Both the position numbers and the translations under genes were made by a program. This document shows positions 11,735 through 18,224 of a DNA stretch of 49,396 nucleotides, in pieces; positions within the stretch are counted from its first letter, which is position 1, and every line of letters starts with the position of its first letter. The notes below the pieces were generated by a model. It saw only the letters and a list, made by a program, of their open reading frames with translations, was not told where the DNA came from and did no database searches. The stretch is from an uncultured Rubrivivax sp. (GTDB lineage Bacteria > Pseudomonadota > Gammaproteobacteria > Burkholderiales > Burkholderiaceae_C), in contig CALJUI010000063.1 of NCBI GenBank assembly GCA_937975735.1, forward strand, positions 1 to 49,396, in the 5' to 3' direction.

Positions 11735-11955
11735 GAGTGCGATGTCGTCGTGCCGCCTTGTCGGCATCGTGCCCTGGTCCCGTGACGGCTGGAAGTCGGT
11801 CCCCCGCTACAGGCGGAGGCGCCGCTTCGCCCCATGGTGCGGTGCACTTGACGAGCTAGAAAACCCACTGTAAGCAGTGCCTCCTGGGGTCGGCACCCCT
11901 CGCATGGGGGGGCGGTGGGCACGAATTCACGGTTCTAGGGGGCCGGCGAACGACC
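11735..11955 (-). other. Intergenic region with two small hairpins between HPr-rel-A cassette and EpsB-type gene
   Basis: 221 bases without a supported gene. Reading the minus strand, the transcript leaving the nucleotidyltransferase gene first meets GGGGT-GCCG-ACCCC (bases 11886-11899), then CACTG-CTTA-CAGTG (11866-11879) followed by GGGTTTTCT. The second is a weak terminator-like hairpin with a short T run. The remaining 130 bases up to the transferase start are where its promoter would lie; I see no clear -35/-10 or -24/-12 pair. Confidence 0.35.
11866..11879 (-). terminator. Weak candidate terminator after the HPr-rel-A cassette
   Basis: Perfect 5-bp inverted repeat CACTG/CAGTG with a 4-base loop, followed on the minus strand by GGGTTTTCT. 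It is 76 bases past the stop of the last cassette gene. The stem is short and the T run only four bases, so it could be chance. Confidence 0.25.
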
Positions 11956-13041
11956 TCATGCCGGCGCGGCTCGGGCGCCTCCCAGCCGGCGCCACCCCTT
12001 CACCGCCAGATGCCGCATCAGCAGCCCCGGAGGCATGCGCATCCAGTGGGCCCGCAGATAGAGCAGTCCTCGCGCCAAGCGCGACGACGGCTGGTCCAGG
12101 CTGTGATGGTCGGGGATCAGCGCGCGGCGCCATAGCGATTGCATCCATCGGTCCGTCGGCGCCCGGGGCGCATCGTCGGCGGCGTCGCGCAGCGTCTGCT
12201 CCGGCACCGGGGTGCCGAGCAACTGGTGCGCGAGCTGCAGGCCGTAGTGCAGCGGGCGGGCGACCTGGAGCTGTCTGCCGCGCGGCACCAAGGCATCCCA
12301 GAATCCCACGCGATGGCCGAAGTGCCGGAGCATCAGGTCGAGGTCCGACAGATCGCGAAGGCCATGACTGAACTCCTCGTTCTGCAGCAGATGAACGATG
12401 CAGTGCAGCACCATGTCCGTCGGCGAAAGGATCCGCCAGCGCGGTGACACGGCGATCGACGCGGCCAGCAATGCGCTGGGGTCCGGCCGGGCCCGGGCGG
12501 TTTCGGGCAGGATCGCATGGTGCACGTCGAGCACGGTGTGGCGGGTCGCGTGCTGCATCGGTGGCAGTTCGTGCATCCACTCGCGGGAGTAGCGCTGGTC
12601 GTAGGGGTCCAGGTGCGTCGTCACCCAGCCCCCCATCATCAGTTGTGATTCGACCTCGGGGAGCCGCGACTTCTCGACGAGCAGATCGATGTCGGAGCAG
12701 CTGCGGCCCAGCGCCGCGGGGCCGCCCGACGCCAGGTAGGCGGCTCCCTTGAGCAGCACCGGCGAGATGCCCAGCGGTGCCAGCGTGTCAGCGATGTGCG
12801 CCAGTTCGCGCCGCGTCTCCCGCTGCTGCGCCTGCGTCAGCACGCGCGCCGCCTCGAGTTGGCCCCGGGGGCCGGCGGGCAGGTCGGTCAGCAACGAGCG
12901 GGCGTCGGCGATCATCGCCAGCCGCCCCAGCAGATCGGCGTGTCGCGCCTGGCGCAGCATCAGGTCCCACTCGGCGGGCGTCAGGGAGGACATTCTCCCG
13001 GGTGCGCGCAGCGCGGACAGCACCAAGTTGACGCCCTTCAC
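11956..13041 (-). CDS. Nucleotidyltransferase-fold protein of the HPr-rel-A cassette
   Basis: 361 aa protein resembling the uncharacterised nucleotidyltransferase family (NTP_transf_5-like). Visible are LLKGAAYL (about residues 97-104) and the metal-binding pattern SCSDIDLLV with D117 and D119, followed by a helical region rich in H and W. The start is the GTG whose GTGA overlaps the stop of the kinase gene; the frame stays open far upstream (to 13656) but that part only shadows the kinase gene. Related proteins sit beside HprK-like kinases in this cassette and in some lasso-peptide clusters, where they tailor the phosphorylated peptide. The substrate here is unknown. Confidence 0.82.
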   Translation of the reverse strand: MKGVNLVLSALRAPGRMSSLTPAEWDLMLRQARHADLLGRLAMIADARSLLTDLPAGPRGQLEAARVLTQAQQRETRRELAHIADTLAPLGISPVLLKGAAYLASGGPAALGRSCSDIDLLVEKSRLPEVESQLMMGGWVTTHLDPYDQRYSREWMHELPPMQHATRHTVLDVHHAILPETARARPDPSALLAASIAVSPRWRILSPTDMVLHCIVHLLQNEEFSHGLRDLSDLDLMLRHFGHRVGFWDALVPRGRQLQVARPLHYGLQLAHQLLGTPVPEQTLRDAADDAPRAPTDRWMQSLWRRALIPDHHSLDQPSSRLARGLLYLRAHWMRMPPGLLMRHLAVKGWRRLGGARAAPA

Positions 13042-13958
13042 GTCGCGTGCTCCGGTATGGGCAGTCCGCCCAGGCATCGAACCGCGTCGTCGAGCGAGGC
13101 GTACTCGAACTCGTAGGACCGGGAGCGTTCGACGAGGTCGGCCAGGGTCTGGAATCCGACCGCGCCGTGCACGTTGTAGTTGAACGCGTTGTCGATCAGC
13201 CGCATCATCGATTGGGCATTGGACAGCGCCGTCAGCCGCGCCTCGGCCCCTGGGATCCACTTGGGCAGAACGATCCAGGCCGTGGTCGCACGCCGGTCGG
13301 CCGACGCGACGGCTTCGACAGGCGGGCGGCAGTGCGCCACGGCGCCCTTGTTGGTTTCCCGGACCACGGGGCCGAACGCGGCCTCTGGCGCCCAGGCGCG
13401 GATGACGTCGATCGACCCGTTCTTGAGGCTGACCGGCCGCGGGATCGGCAGCAACTCCAGCGTCGCGGGATCGATGACGGCGAGTTCGTCGGACAGCAGG
13501 CGCCAGCCGCGGTGGATAAGGCCGGCGCACAGCGTGCTCTTGCCCGACCCGGGCGGCGCCGGCAGGATCATCGCGTGGCCGTCGCGCTCGACGACCGCTG
13601 CATGCAGGATCAGGAACTGGTGGCAGTGGCTGGTGATGCACCAGTTCAGTCCCCACTCGAGCATCGGGAAGCCCTGGTCGCCCGGCAAGGGCGCAAAAGG
13701 CGCCTCACCGTCGACGCGGAACTCCACCTGAGGCCTCCACCATCGACGCCAGCCCTGAGGGCGATCGACACGAACGTCGAAGTCGGCGAACTCGTCGGAC
13801 TCGAGGACCGGATGGTGGGCGTAATGCAGCGTGATGCCTTCGACGACGGCGGGCAGCCGCGATCGGATGCGCGACACGACCGGACCGGTCCGGATCGACA
13901 AGCCGGTGTCGGCCAAACGCCGCTGCAGCTGGGAACGGGAAAGGTCGGCGAGCTTCAC
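13038..13958 (-). CDS. HprK-related kinase A (HPr-rel-A system)
   Basis: 306 aa P-loop protein related to HPr(Ser) kinase/phosphatase. Walker A is PAPPGSGKST at about residues 133-142 with K140, preceded by FLILHAAVVERDG and followed by LLSDELAVID, equivalent to the acidic pair of HprK. There is no PTS HPr gene nearby, so HPr is unlikely to be the substrate. The GTG start overlaps the stop of the PqqD-like gene as GTGA, and its own stop overlaps the next gene the same way, so the three are tightly coupled. Homologous kinases in lasso-peptide clusters phosphorylate a C-terminal Ser; whether this one acts on the PGWW protein is inference. Confidence 0.88.
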   Translation of the reverse strand: MKLADLSRSQLQRRLADTGLSIRTGPVVSRIRSRLPAVVEGITLHYAHHPVLESDEFADFDVRVDRPQGWRRWWRPQVEFRVDGEAPFAPLPGDQGFPMLEWGLNWCITSHCHQFLILHAAVVERDGHAMILPAPPGSGKSTLCAGLIHRGWRLLSDELAVIDPATLELLPIPRPVSLKNGSIDVIRAWAPEAAFGPVVRETNKGAVAHCRPPVEAVASADRRATTAWIVLPKWIPGAEARLTALSNAQSMMRLIDNAFNYNVHGAVGFQTLADLVERSRSYEFEYASLDDAVRCLGGLPIPEHAT

Positions 13959-14281
13959 AGCCCGCGCGATTCTGCCAGTCCGCATTGCTGCAGGCTGTCC
14001 AGGATGTCGCGCAATGCGCGCTCTTCTTCGGCGCTCGGCGCGTTGCTCTCGACCTCGTCGCCCAGATGATCGAGGATCCGCGTCAGACTCGTCGGGCCGA
14101 GCTCACGCAGGGCGTCGTAGACCGCCAATGCGGCCGGCGACAGCAGATGCGTGCTCGACGATCGACTGTCGTAGACGACAGCCTCGTGCCCCCAGACGCG
14201 GATCAGGGTGTTCGACGCACGGTCGACAGCCCAGATCCGCTCGTCGGTGCTCAGCCGTAGGGCATCGTCGAACGCAGCCAC
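13955..14281 (-). CDS. PqqD-family peptide chaperone, HPr-rel-A system
   Basis: 108 aa small protein of the PqqD-like (RiPP recognition element) type. Key features are a W-A-V start of the fold, R-V-W-G-H-E-AVVYDS, THLLSPAALAVYDAL and a helical tail ending DILDSLQQCGLAES. I chose GTG at 14281 because GGAGG (14291-14295) lies 9 bases upstream; it overlaps the 3' end of the PGWW gene by 31 bases. The frame continues upstream as a shadow of that gene. PqqD-like domains normally bind a leader or tail of a peptide and present it to a modifying enzyme, which here would be the kinase. No radical SAM enzyme is present. Confidence 0.82.
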   Translation of the reverse strand: MAAFDDALRLSTDERIWAVDRASNTLIRVWGHEAVVYDSRSSSTHLLSPAALAVYDALRELGPTSLTRILDHLGDEVESNAPSAEEERALRDILDSLQQCGLAESRGL

Positions 14282-14868
14282 GGATTGATGCCTCCGGTGC
14301 CGGCGGGCACACAGCTGTCGGAGAACCACTTGACGCCGGCGGTCGGCACGTAGTGGCCCCGCGTGGTGTAGCTCGTCCAGATGTCCTTGGCCGCGAAGGT
14401 GCTGCACAGCGTGGCCGGCACCTTGCCGCTGGCGGCATTCAGGTAGGCTGCGCAGCAGTGCTTGACGACCCCGTCCATGCCGGTGTCGGACGCCAGCTTC
14501 AGGCACTCCTTCAGTGTCTTCGCGCCGTAGCTGCCGTAGTCGGAGAAGACGTCCCGGAACAGCTTGGGACCGCCGGAACTCGTCTTGCACGATGCGGGCC
14601 AGGCCGACCAGTTCGAGTCCTTCGCCCACCAACCGGGCTTGCATCCCGACGAAGGCACGGTCGAGTGCGTATGGCTGACGCCGGTGGTCATCGAACCGAA
14701 GGCCGAAGCGGTCTTGACCGAGTAGGTCGCACGAACCGGCGCACTGACGAAGGTCAGGATCGCCGGGCTGGCGCCGACGCCGGCGCGCAGCAGGCGCCGC
14801 CGCGACGCCGATGTCGGCCGGGCGCTCGGGGTCGACGAATCCGGCTGGGGCGTTTGCTCGCTCATCAT
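14251..14868 (-). CDS. Secreted Cys-rich PGWW protein, candidate substrate of the HPr-rel-A cassette
   Basis: 205 aa, no firmly known function. The N-terminus has a twin-arginine-like motif (S22 R R R L L R28) and a short hydrophobic stretch ending VRA near residue 47, suggesting export. The mature part has seven Cys (76, 94, 122, 138, 139, 155, 186), a CKPGWW motif at 76-81, and AAYLNAASGKVP near 140-151. These match by eye the widespread secreted 'CxPGYWK ... LNAAS' proteins of unknown role. The C-terminus is PWLRSTMPYG with S200 and T201 near the end. ATG-ATG tandem start; GGAG lies 5 bases before the first. It heads the PqqD-kinase-nucleotidyltransferase run. Confidence 0.8.
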   Translation of the reverse strand: MMSEQTPQPDSSTPSARPTSASRRRLLRAGVGASPAILTFVSAPVRATYSVKTASAFGSMTTGVSHTHSTVPSSGCKPGWWAKDSNWSAWPASCKTSSGGPKLFRDVFSDYGSYGAKTLKECLKLASDTGMDGVVKHCCAAYLNAASGKVPATLCSTFAAKDIWTSYTTRGHYVPTAGVKWFSDSCVPAGTGGINPWLRSTMPYG

Positions 14869-14984
14869 CGCTGCTCCGTTGCGGTTTCGAGTTTGATTGA
14901 CATTCTAGGCATCGGGTTGTCAAGAAGAGAGTGCCTGCGCCCCCATGAACGAGGGGCGACGGATCAAGGTGACGTGCATGCGTT
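14869..14984 (-). promoter_or_regulatory. Upstream region of the PGWW/HPr-rel-A operon with inverted repeat
   Basis: 116 bases between the phosphatase stop and the PGWW start. It contains TTGACA (14897-14902) and TGTCAA (14918-14923), a 6-bp inverted repeat with 15 bases between. On the minus strand a TTGACA box could be a -35 element, but the -10 at proper spacing is poor, and the nearby TAGAAT is too close. A regulator site or promoter is possible but not proven. Confidence 0.3.
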
Positions 14985-15548
14985 TCATGCCACGTCCGGA
15001 CTCCGCGCCGCCGCTCGGCTCGACTCCAACCTGGCGATCAGACCGTCCAAGCCGACTCGGCAGAGATCGAAGACGCGTTCGAAACCGTCGGGTCCGCTGA
15101 AGTAGGGATCAGGGATTTCCCTGCCTTCGTGGCCGGGCACGAAGTCCAGCAACAGCCGGACCTTGTCGGCATGTTCCGGCGGGCAGCGCTCAAGCAGATC
15201 AGCCCGGTTGGTCAAGTCCATCGCCACGAGCAGGTCGAAACGCTCGAAGTCAGCATCCACCACCCGCCGCGAACGCGCGCGAGGCCGGGCCGTGATGCCG
15301 CGGCGGCGCAGCAGATCGGCTGCCCTCGGATCGATCGGCTCACCCCGCTCGGCGGCATGGGTGCCGGCCGAGTCGACGCGCAGACCCGGGGCGGCGCGGT
15401 GCAGCGCCATCGAATGGGCCATCGGAGAGCGACAGATGTTTCCCATGCAGACGAAGAGCACGCTGTGGCGGTCCGATCCGACGGCAGCGCCGCCGAACGG
15501 CCGACGGACCAGTTCAGAAAGCGACAAGATCAACGAGTTCGAGCCCAT
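14985..15548 (-). CDS. Low-molecular-weight protein-tyrosine phosphatase (Wzb/EpsP-like)
   Basis: 187 aa cytoplasmic phosphatase. The active-site loop CMGNICRS gives C34 and R40 (C-x5-R), and the general acid is in DPYFSG. In polysaccharide loci such enzymes reverse autophosphorylation of the BY-kinase, and the BY-kinase gene lies 3 kb away on the other strand. I chose ATG at 15548; this leaves about 29 residues before VLFVC, longer than usual, and an in-frame TTG 11 codons upstream is also open. The true start may be later. It is divergent from the main EPS operon. Confidence 0.9.
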   Translation of the reverse strand: MGSNSLILSLSELVRRPFGGAAVGSDRHSVLFVCMGNICRSPMAHSMALHRAAPGLRVDSAGTHAAERGEPIDPRAADLLRRRGITARPRARSRRVVDADFERFDLLVAMDLTNRADLLERCPPEHADKVRLLLDFVPGHEGREIPDPYFSGPDGFERVFDLCRVGLDGLIARLESSRAAARSPDVA

Positions 15549-15838
15549 GACAGTCACGGCCCGGGTGGTTGATGGCCGCAATGCCGGAAGGGGTTAGCAG
15601 GTGTCATGCCGTCCGGGCGATATGCGAGGCAAGACCGCATGGTACGGGGCGCCAGCTGCTGCGGTCGCGCGCTCGCGCCGTGCGGACGTGTAAGGCATCT
15701 CGACACTGTTGCACTGGCGAGTCGGTGCAGTCCGAAGCGCAGCAGCCACGGACACTTGGGTCTCGTCGGCGTGCAGAAATCACGCCCCGCGCCGTGAATT
15801 TTCCGCCGATGCCAAGCGCGCACCGCCACCTAGTTCAT

Positions 15839-15861
15839 TGGCAGGTCTCGGACCTGTGCCA
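15839..15861. promoter_or_regulatory. Nested inverted repeat, candidate operator of the EPS operon
   Basis: CAGGTC-TCG-GACCTG (15842-15856) is a perfect 6-bp inverted repeat with a 3-base centre. It sits inside TGGCA (15839-15843) and TGCCA (15857-15861), an outer inverted pair whose centre is offset by one base. Size and symmetry suit a dimeric regulator. A further TTTGGCAG lies at 15870-15877. Which regulator would bind is unknown. Confidence 0.4.
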
Positions 15862-15960
15862 CCATGGCGTTTGGCAGAATGGACCGGTTCGTCGAGACGC
15901 GAGGCCGACGTCGCCGAACCGAAATCAGCAGAACCATCGCCTCGACAAGAACCGACCGTG

Positions 15961-15966
15961 AAGGAA
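15961..15966 (+). promoter_or_regulatory. Ribosome binding site of the export lipoprotein gene
   Basis: AAGGAA, 9 bases before ATG 15976. It supports that ATG over the upstream in-frame GTGs at 15958 and 15973 and over a far longer open frame reaching back to 15709. Confidence 0.6.
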
Positions 15967-15975
15967 ATTGCCGTG

Positions 15976-16608
15976 ATGCCCACCGCCCCCGCGTTTCTCC
16001 GTAGCCTGCGCCTCGGCGCGATCGGTGCGCTTGCCGTTGTTCTTGCCGCGTGTGCGAGTTCGGCGCCGAAGTTCCCGGCCGCGCCGGCCAGCGCCTCCGC
16101 GGGAGACTACAGCTACGTGATCGGCGCGGGCGACAACCTCAACATCATCGTCTGGCGCAACCCCGAGTTGTCCCTTTCGGTGCCGGTCCGGCCGGACGGA
16201 AAGATCTCCGCGCCCCTGGTCGACCAGCTGCAGGCGCAGGGCAAGACCTCGACCCAGATGGCGCGCGACATCGAGAAGGAGCTCTCGAAGTACGTCCGCG
16301 ATCCGGTGGTGACGGTGATCGTGACCGGCTTCGTCGGGCCCTTCAGCGAGCAGATCCGCGTCGTCGGCGAAGCGGCTCGGCCGCAGTTCCTTCCCTACAA
16401 GGAGAAGATGTCGCTGCTCGACGTGATGATCGCGGTCGGCGGGCTGACCGACTTCGCCGACGGCAACGGTGCGACCATCCTGCGCACTTCCGACGGCAAC
16501 AAGCAGTATTCGGTGCGGCTGAAGGACCTGATCAAGCGCGGCGACATCTCGGCCAACGTCGAGATGCGGCCGGGCGACATCCTGATCATTCCAGAGAGCT
16601 TCTTCTGA
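15976..16608 (+). CDS. XrtA-system polysaccharide export lipoprotein (Wza-like, TIGR03027 type)
   Basis: 210 aa outer-membrane export lipoprotein. Signal peptide with lipobox LAAC (about residues 23-26), then a Poly_export domain (YVIGAGDNLNIIVWRNPELS, RPDGKISAPLV) and an SLBB-type domain (VVGEAARPQFLPYKEKMSLLDVMIAVGG), ending MRPGDILIIPESFF. It is much shorter than E. coli Wza, as usual for the XrtA type. It is the first gene of the long EPS operon and is followed by the chain-length protein after 22 bases. Role: outer-membrane channel or its periplasmic mouth. Confidence 0.93.
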   Translation: MPTAPAFLRSLRLGAIGALAVVLAACASSAPKFPAAPASASAGDYSYVIGAGDNLNIIVWRNPELSLSVPVRPDGKISAPLVDQLQAQGKTSTQMARDIEKELSKYVRDPVVTVIVTGFVGPFSEQIRVVGEAARPQFLPYKEKMSLLDVMIAVGGLTDFADGNGATILRTSDGNKQYSVRLKDLIKRGDISANVEMRPGDILIIPESFF

Positions 16609-16630
16609 ACGCGGCCCCGGACCACCTCTC

Positions 16631-18217
16631 ATGAACGATTTGCTTGCCCAAGTCACCGCGATCGTCCGCGGCATGTGGCGCTTCCGCTGGCCGGCGGTCG
16701 CCGTGGCCTGGGTGGTCGCGCTGATCGGGACGATCGTCGTCTTCAAGATCCCGAACCAGTACGAGTCGATGGCGCGGATCTATGTCGACACGCAGTCGAT
16801 CCTCAAGCCGCTGATGTCCGGGCTGGCGATCCAGCCGAACGTCGAGCAGCAGGTCGGCATGCTGAGCCGAACGCTCATCAGTCGCCCGAACATCGAGAAG
16901 CTCGTGCGCATGGCCGACCTCGACCTCGGGGCGAACACGAAGGCTCAGCAGGAGAAGGTGATCGAAGACCTGCTGAAGGAACTGAAGATCAGCAGCACGA
17001 CGAGAGACAACCTGTTCTCGCTGACCTACCGCGACTCCGACCAGGAGCGCGCCAAGCGCGTGATTCAGTCGATGGTCTCGATCTTCGTCGAGTCCAGTCT
17101 CGGCGCCTCGCGCAAGGACACCGACTCGGCCAAGGTGTTCCTGAACGAGCAGATCAAGACGTTCGAGGCCAAGCTCGAGGAGGCCGAGGCCCGCGTCAAG
17201 GAGTTCCGCCTGCGCAACCTCGACATGCAGATGACCGAGGGCAAGGATGCTGCATCTCGGATCGCCGAGTTGTCCAAGCAATTCGCAGATGCCCAGCTGA
17301 TGCTGCGCGAGGCCGAGAACGCGCGCGACTCGGCCAAGGCGCAGCTGGCTGCCGAGAAGGCCAACACGCGGACCAGCGGGCTGCCGGACCTGCTGAAGGA
17401 CACCTCCACCGGCAGCATCGCGACGCCGGAGATCGATGGCCGGATCGACGCCCAGAAGCGCGCCCTCGACGCACTGCTGCAGCGCTACACCGAGCGCCAC
17501 CCGGACATCATCAACACGCGCCGGCTGATCAAGGACCTGGAAGAGCAGAAGAAGCGCGAGATCGAGGAGCAGCGCAAGCTGCTGGCCAAGCAGCAGTCCA
17601 GCAACCCGGTGACGTCGAATTCCAGCCTGGCGGCCCAGGAACTGAACCGCATGCTGGCGGCCTCGGAGGTGCAGGTTGCGGCGCTGAAGGCCCGCGTCAA
17701 CGAGTTTGGGTCGCGGCTGGCCGCGGCGAAGACGGCGCTCAAGACCGCGCCGCAAATCGAGGCCGAAGCGGCGCAGTTGAATCGCGACTACGAGATCACG
17801 AAGAAGAACTACGAGGACCTGGTCGCCCGCCGCCAGTCCGCGGTGATGTCCAGCGATCTGGACTCCGCGTCGGGCGTGGCGGATTTCCGATTGATCGACC
17901 CGCCGCGCGTGTCGCCCAAGCCGGTGTTCCCGAACCGTCTGCTGCTGCTGCCGCTGGCCCTGGCAGCCGCGCTGGGCGCCGGGCTCTTCACCGCCTTCGC
18001 GGCGAGCCAGATCCGCCCGGTGTTCGCCGATCCCGCGGACTTGCGCGCGCGCACCGGGCTGCCGCTGCTGGGGATCGTCTCGGCAGTGCTCGGGGACGAG
18101 GATCTGCGCCGTGCGCGCATGGACCGCGTCCGATTCTTCCTGGCGTCCGGCGGCCTCGTGGTCGTCTTCGCCGCCGGCCTGATCGGCATGTCGATCATGG
18201 CCGCTCGTTTGGGTTGA
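16631..18217 (+). CDS. XrtA-system chain-length determinant protein (Wzz/GumC-like, TIGR03007 type)
   Basis: 528 aa inner-membrane polysaccharide co-polymerase. A TM segment lies at about residues 18-38, another around 435-460 and a last one near the C-terminus (FFLASGGLVVVFAAGLIGM). Between them is a long periplasmic region with the Wzz motif (YESMARIYVDTQSILKPL) and extended coiled coil (EEAEARVKEFRLRNLDMQ; EQKKREIEEQRKLLAKQQ). It lacks a kinase domain; the BY-kinase is the next gene, 7 bases on. Together they should control chain length and export. Confidence 0.92.
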   Translation: MNDLLAQVTAIVRGMWRFRWPAVAVAWVVALIGTIVVFKIPNQYESMARIYVDTQSILKPLMSGLAIQPNVEQQVGMLSRTLISRPNIEKLVRMADLDLGANTKAQQEKVIEDLLKELKISSTTRDNLFSLTYRDSDQERAKRVIQSMVSIFVESSLGASRKDTDSAKVFLNEQIKTFEAKLEEAEARVKEFRLRNLDMQMTEGKDAASRIAELSKQFADAQLMLREAENARDSAKAQLAAEKANTRTSGLPDLLKDTSTGSIATPEIDGRIDAQKRALDALLQRYTERHPDIINTRRLIKDLEEQKKREIEEQRKLLAKQQSSNPVTSNSSLAAQELNRMLAASEVQVAALKARVNEFGSRLAAAKTALKTAPQIEAEAAQLNRDYEITKKNYEDLVARRQSAVMSSDLDSASGVADFRLIDPPRVSPKPVFPNRLLLLPLALAAALGAGLFTAFAASQIRPVFADPADLRARTGLPLLGIVSAVLGDEDLRRARMDRVRFFLASGGLVVVFAAGLIGMSIMAARLG

Positions 18218-18224
18218 CCCGCTC

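Larger units (their letters stand above)
15549..15975. other. Divergent intergenic region between phosphatase and EPS operon
   Basis: 427 bases without a convincing gene; short open frames here lack family features. It should hold the promoters of both the phosphatase gene and the long plus-strand EPS operon. The only strong structure I see is the nested inverted repeat at 15839-15861, about 115-135 bases before the first EPS gene. I searched for GG-N10-GC sigma-54 boxes on both strands in the parts around this repeat and found none that fits. Confidence 0.5.

Noticed and set aside
13042..13656. N-terminal 205 residues of the 566-aa frame that includes the nucleotidyltransferase gene
   Set aside because: This part only shadows the HprK-like kinase in another frame; the GTG at 13041 with GTGA overlap is a better start.
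13038..13958. True HPr kinase/phosphatase (hprK) of the PTS
   Set aside because: No HPr, EI or EIIA gene nearby, and the sequence and PqqD/nucleotidyltransferase neighbours fit the HprK-related kinase A type.
14282..14923. Upstream extension of the PqqD-like frame to 322 aa
   Set aside because: It shadows the PGWW gene; PqqD-like proteins are about 100 aa and a good RBS precedes GTG 14281.
15554..15829. 91-aa minus-strand frame in the divergent intergenic region
   Set aside because: No recognisable family, no RBS of note, composition as expected by chance in GC-rich DNA.
15700..15900. Possible sigma-54 (-24/-12) promoter for the EPS operon, suggested by TGGCA boxes and TTGCA
   Set aside because: No GG-N10-GC arrangement holds at these boxes on either strand, so I do not call one despite PrsR being present.
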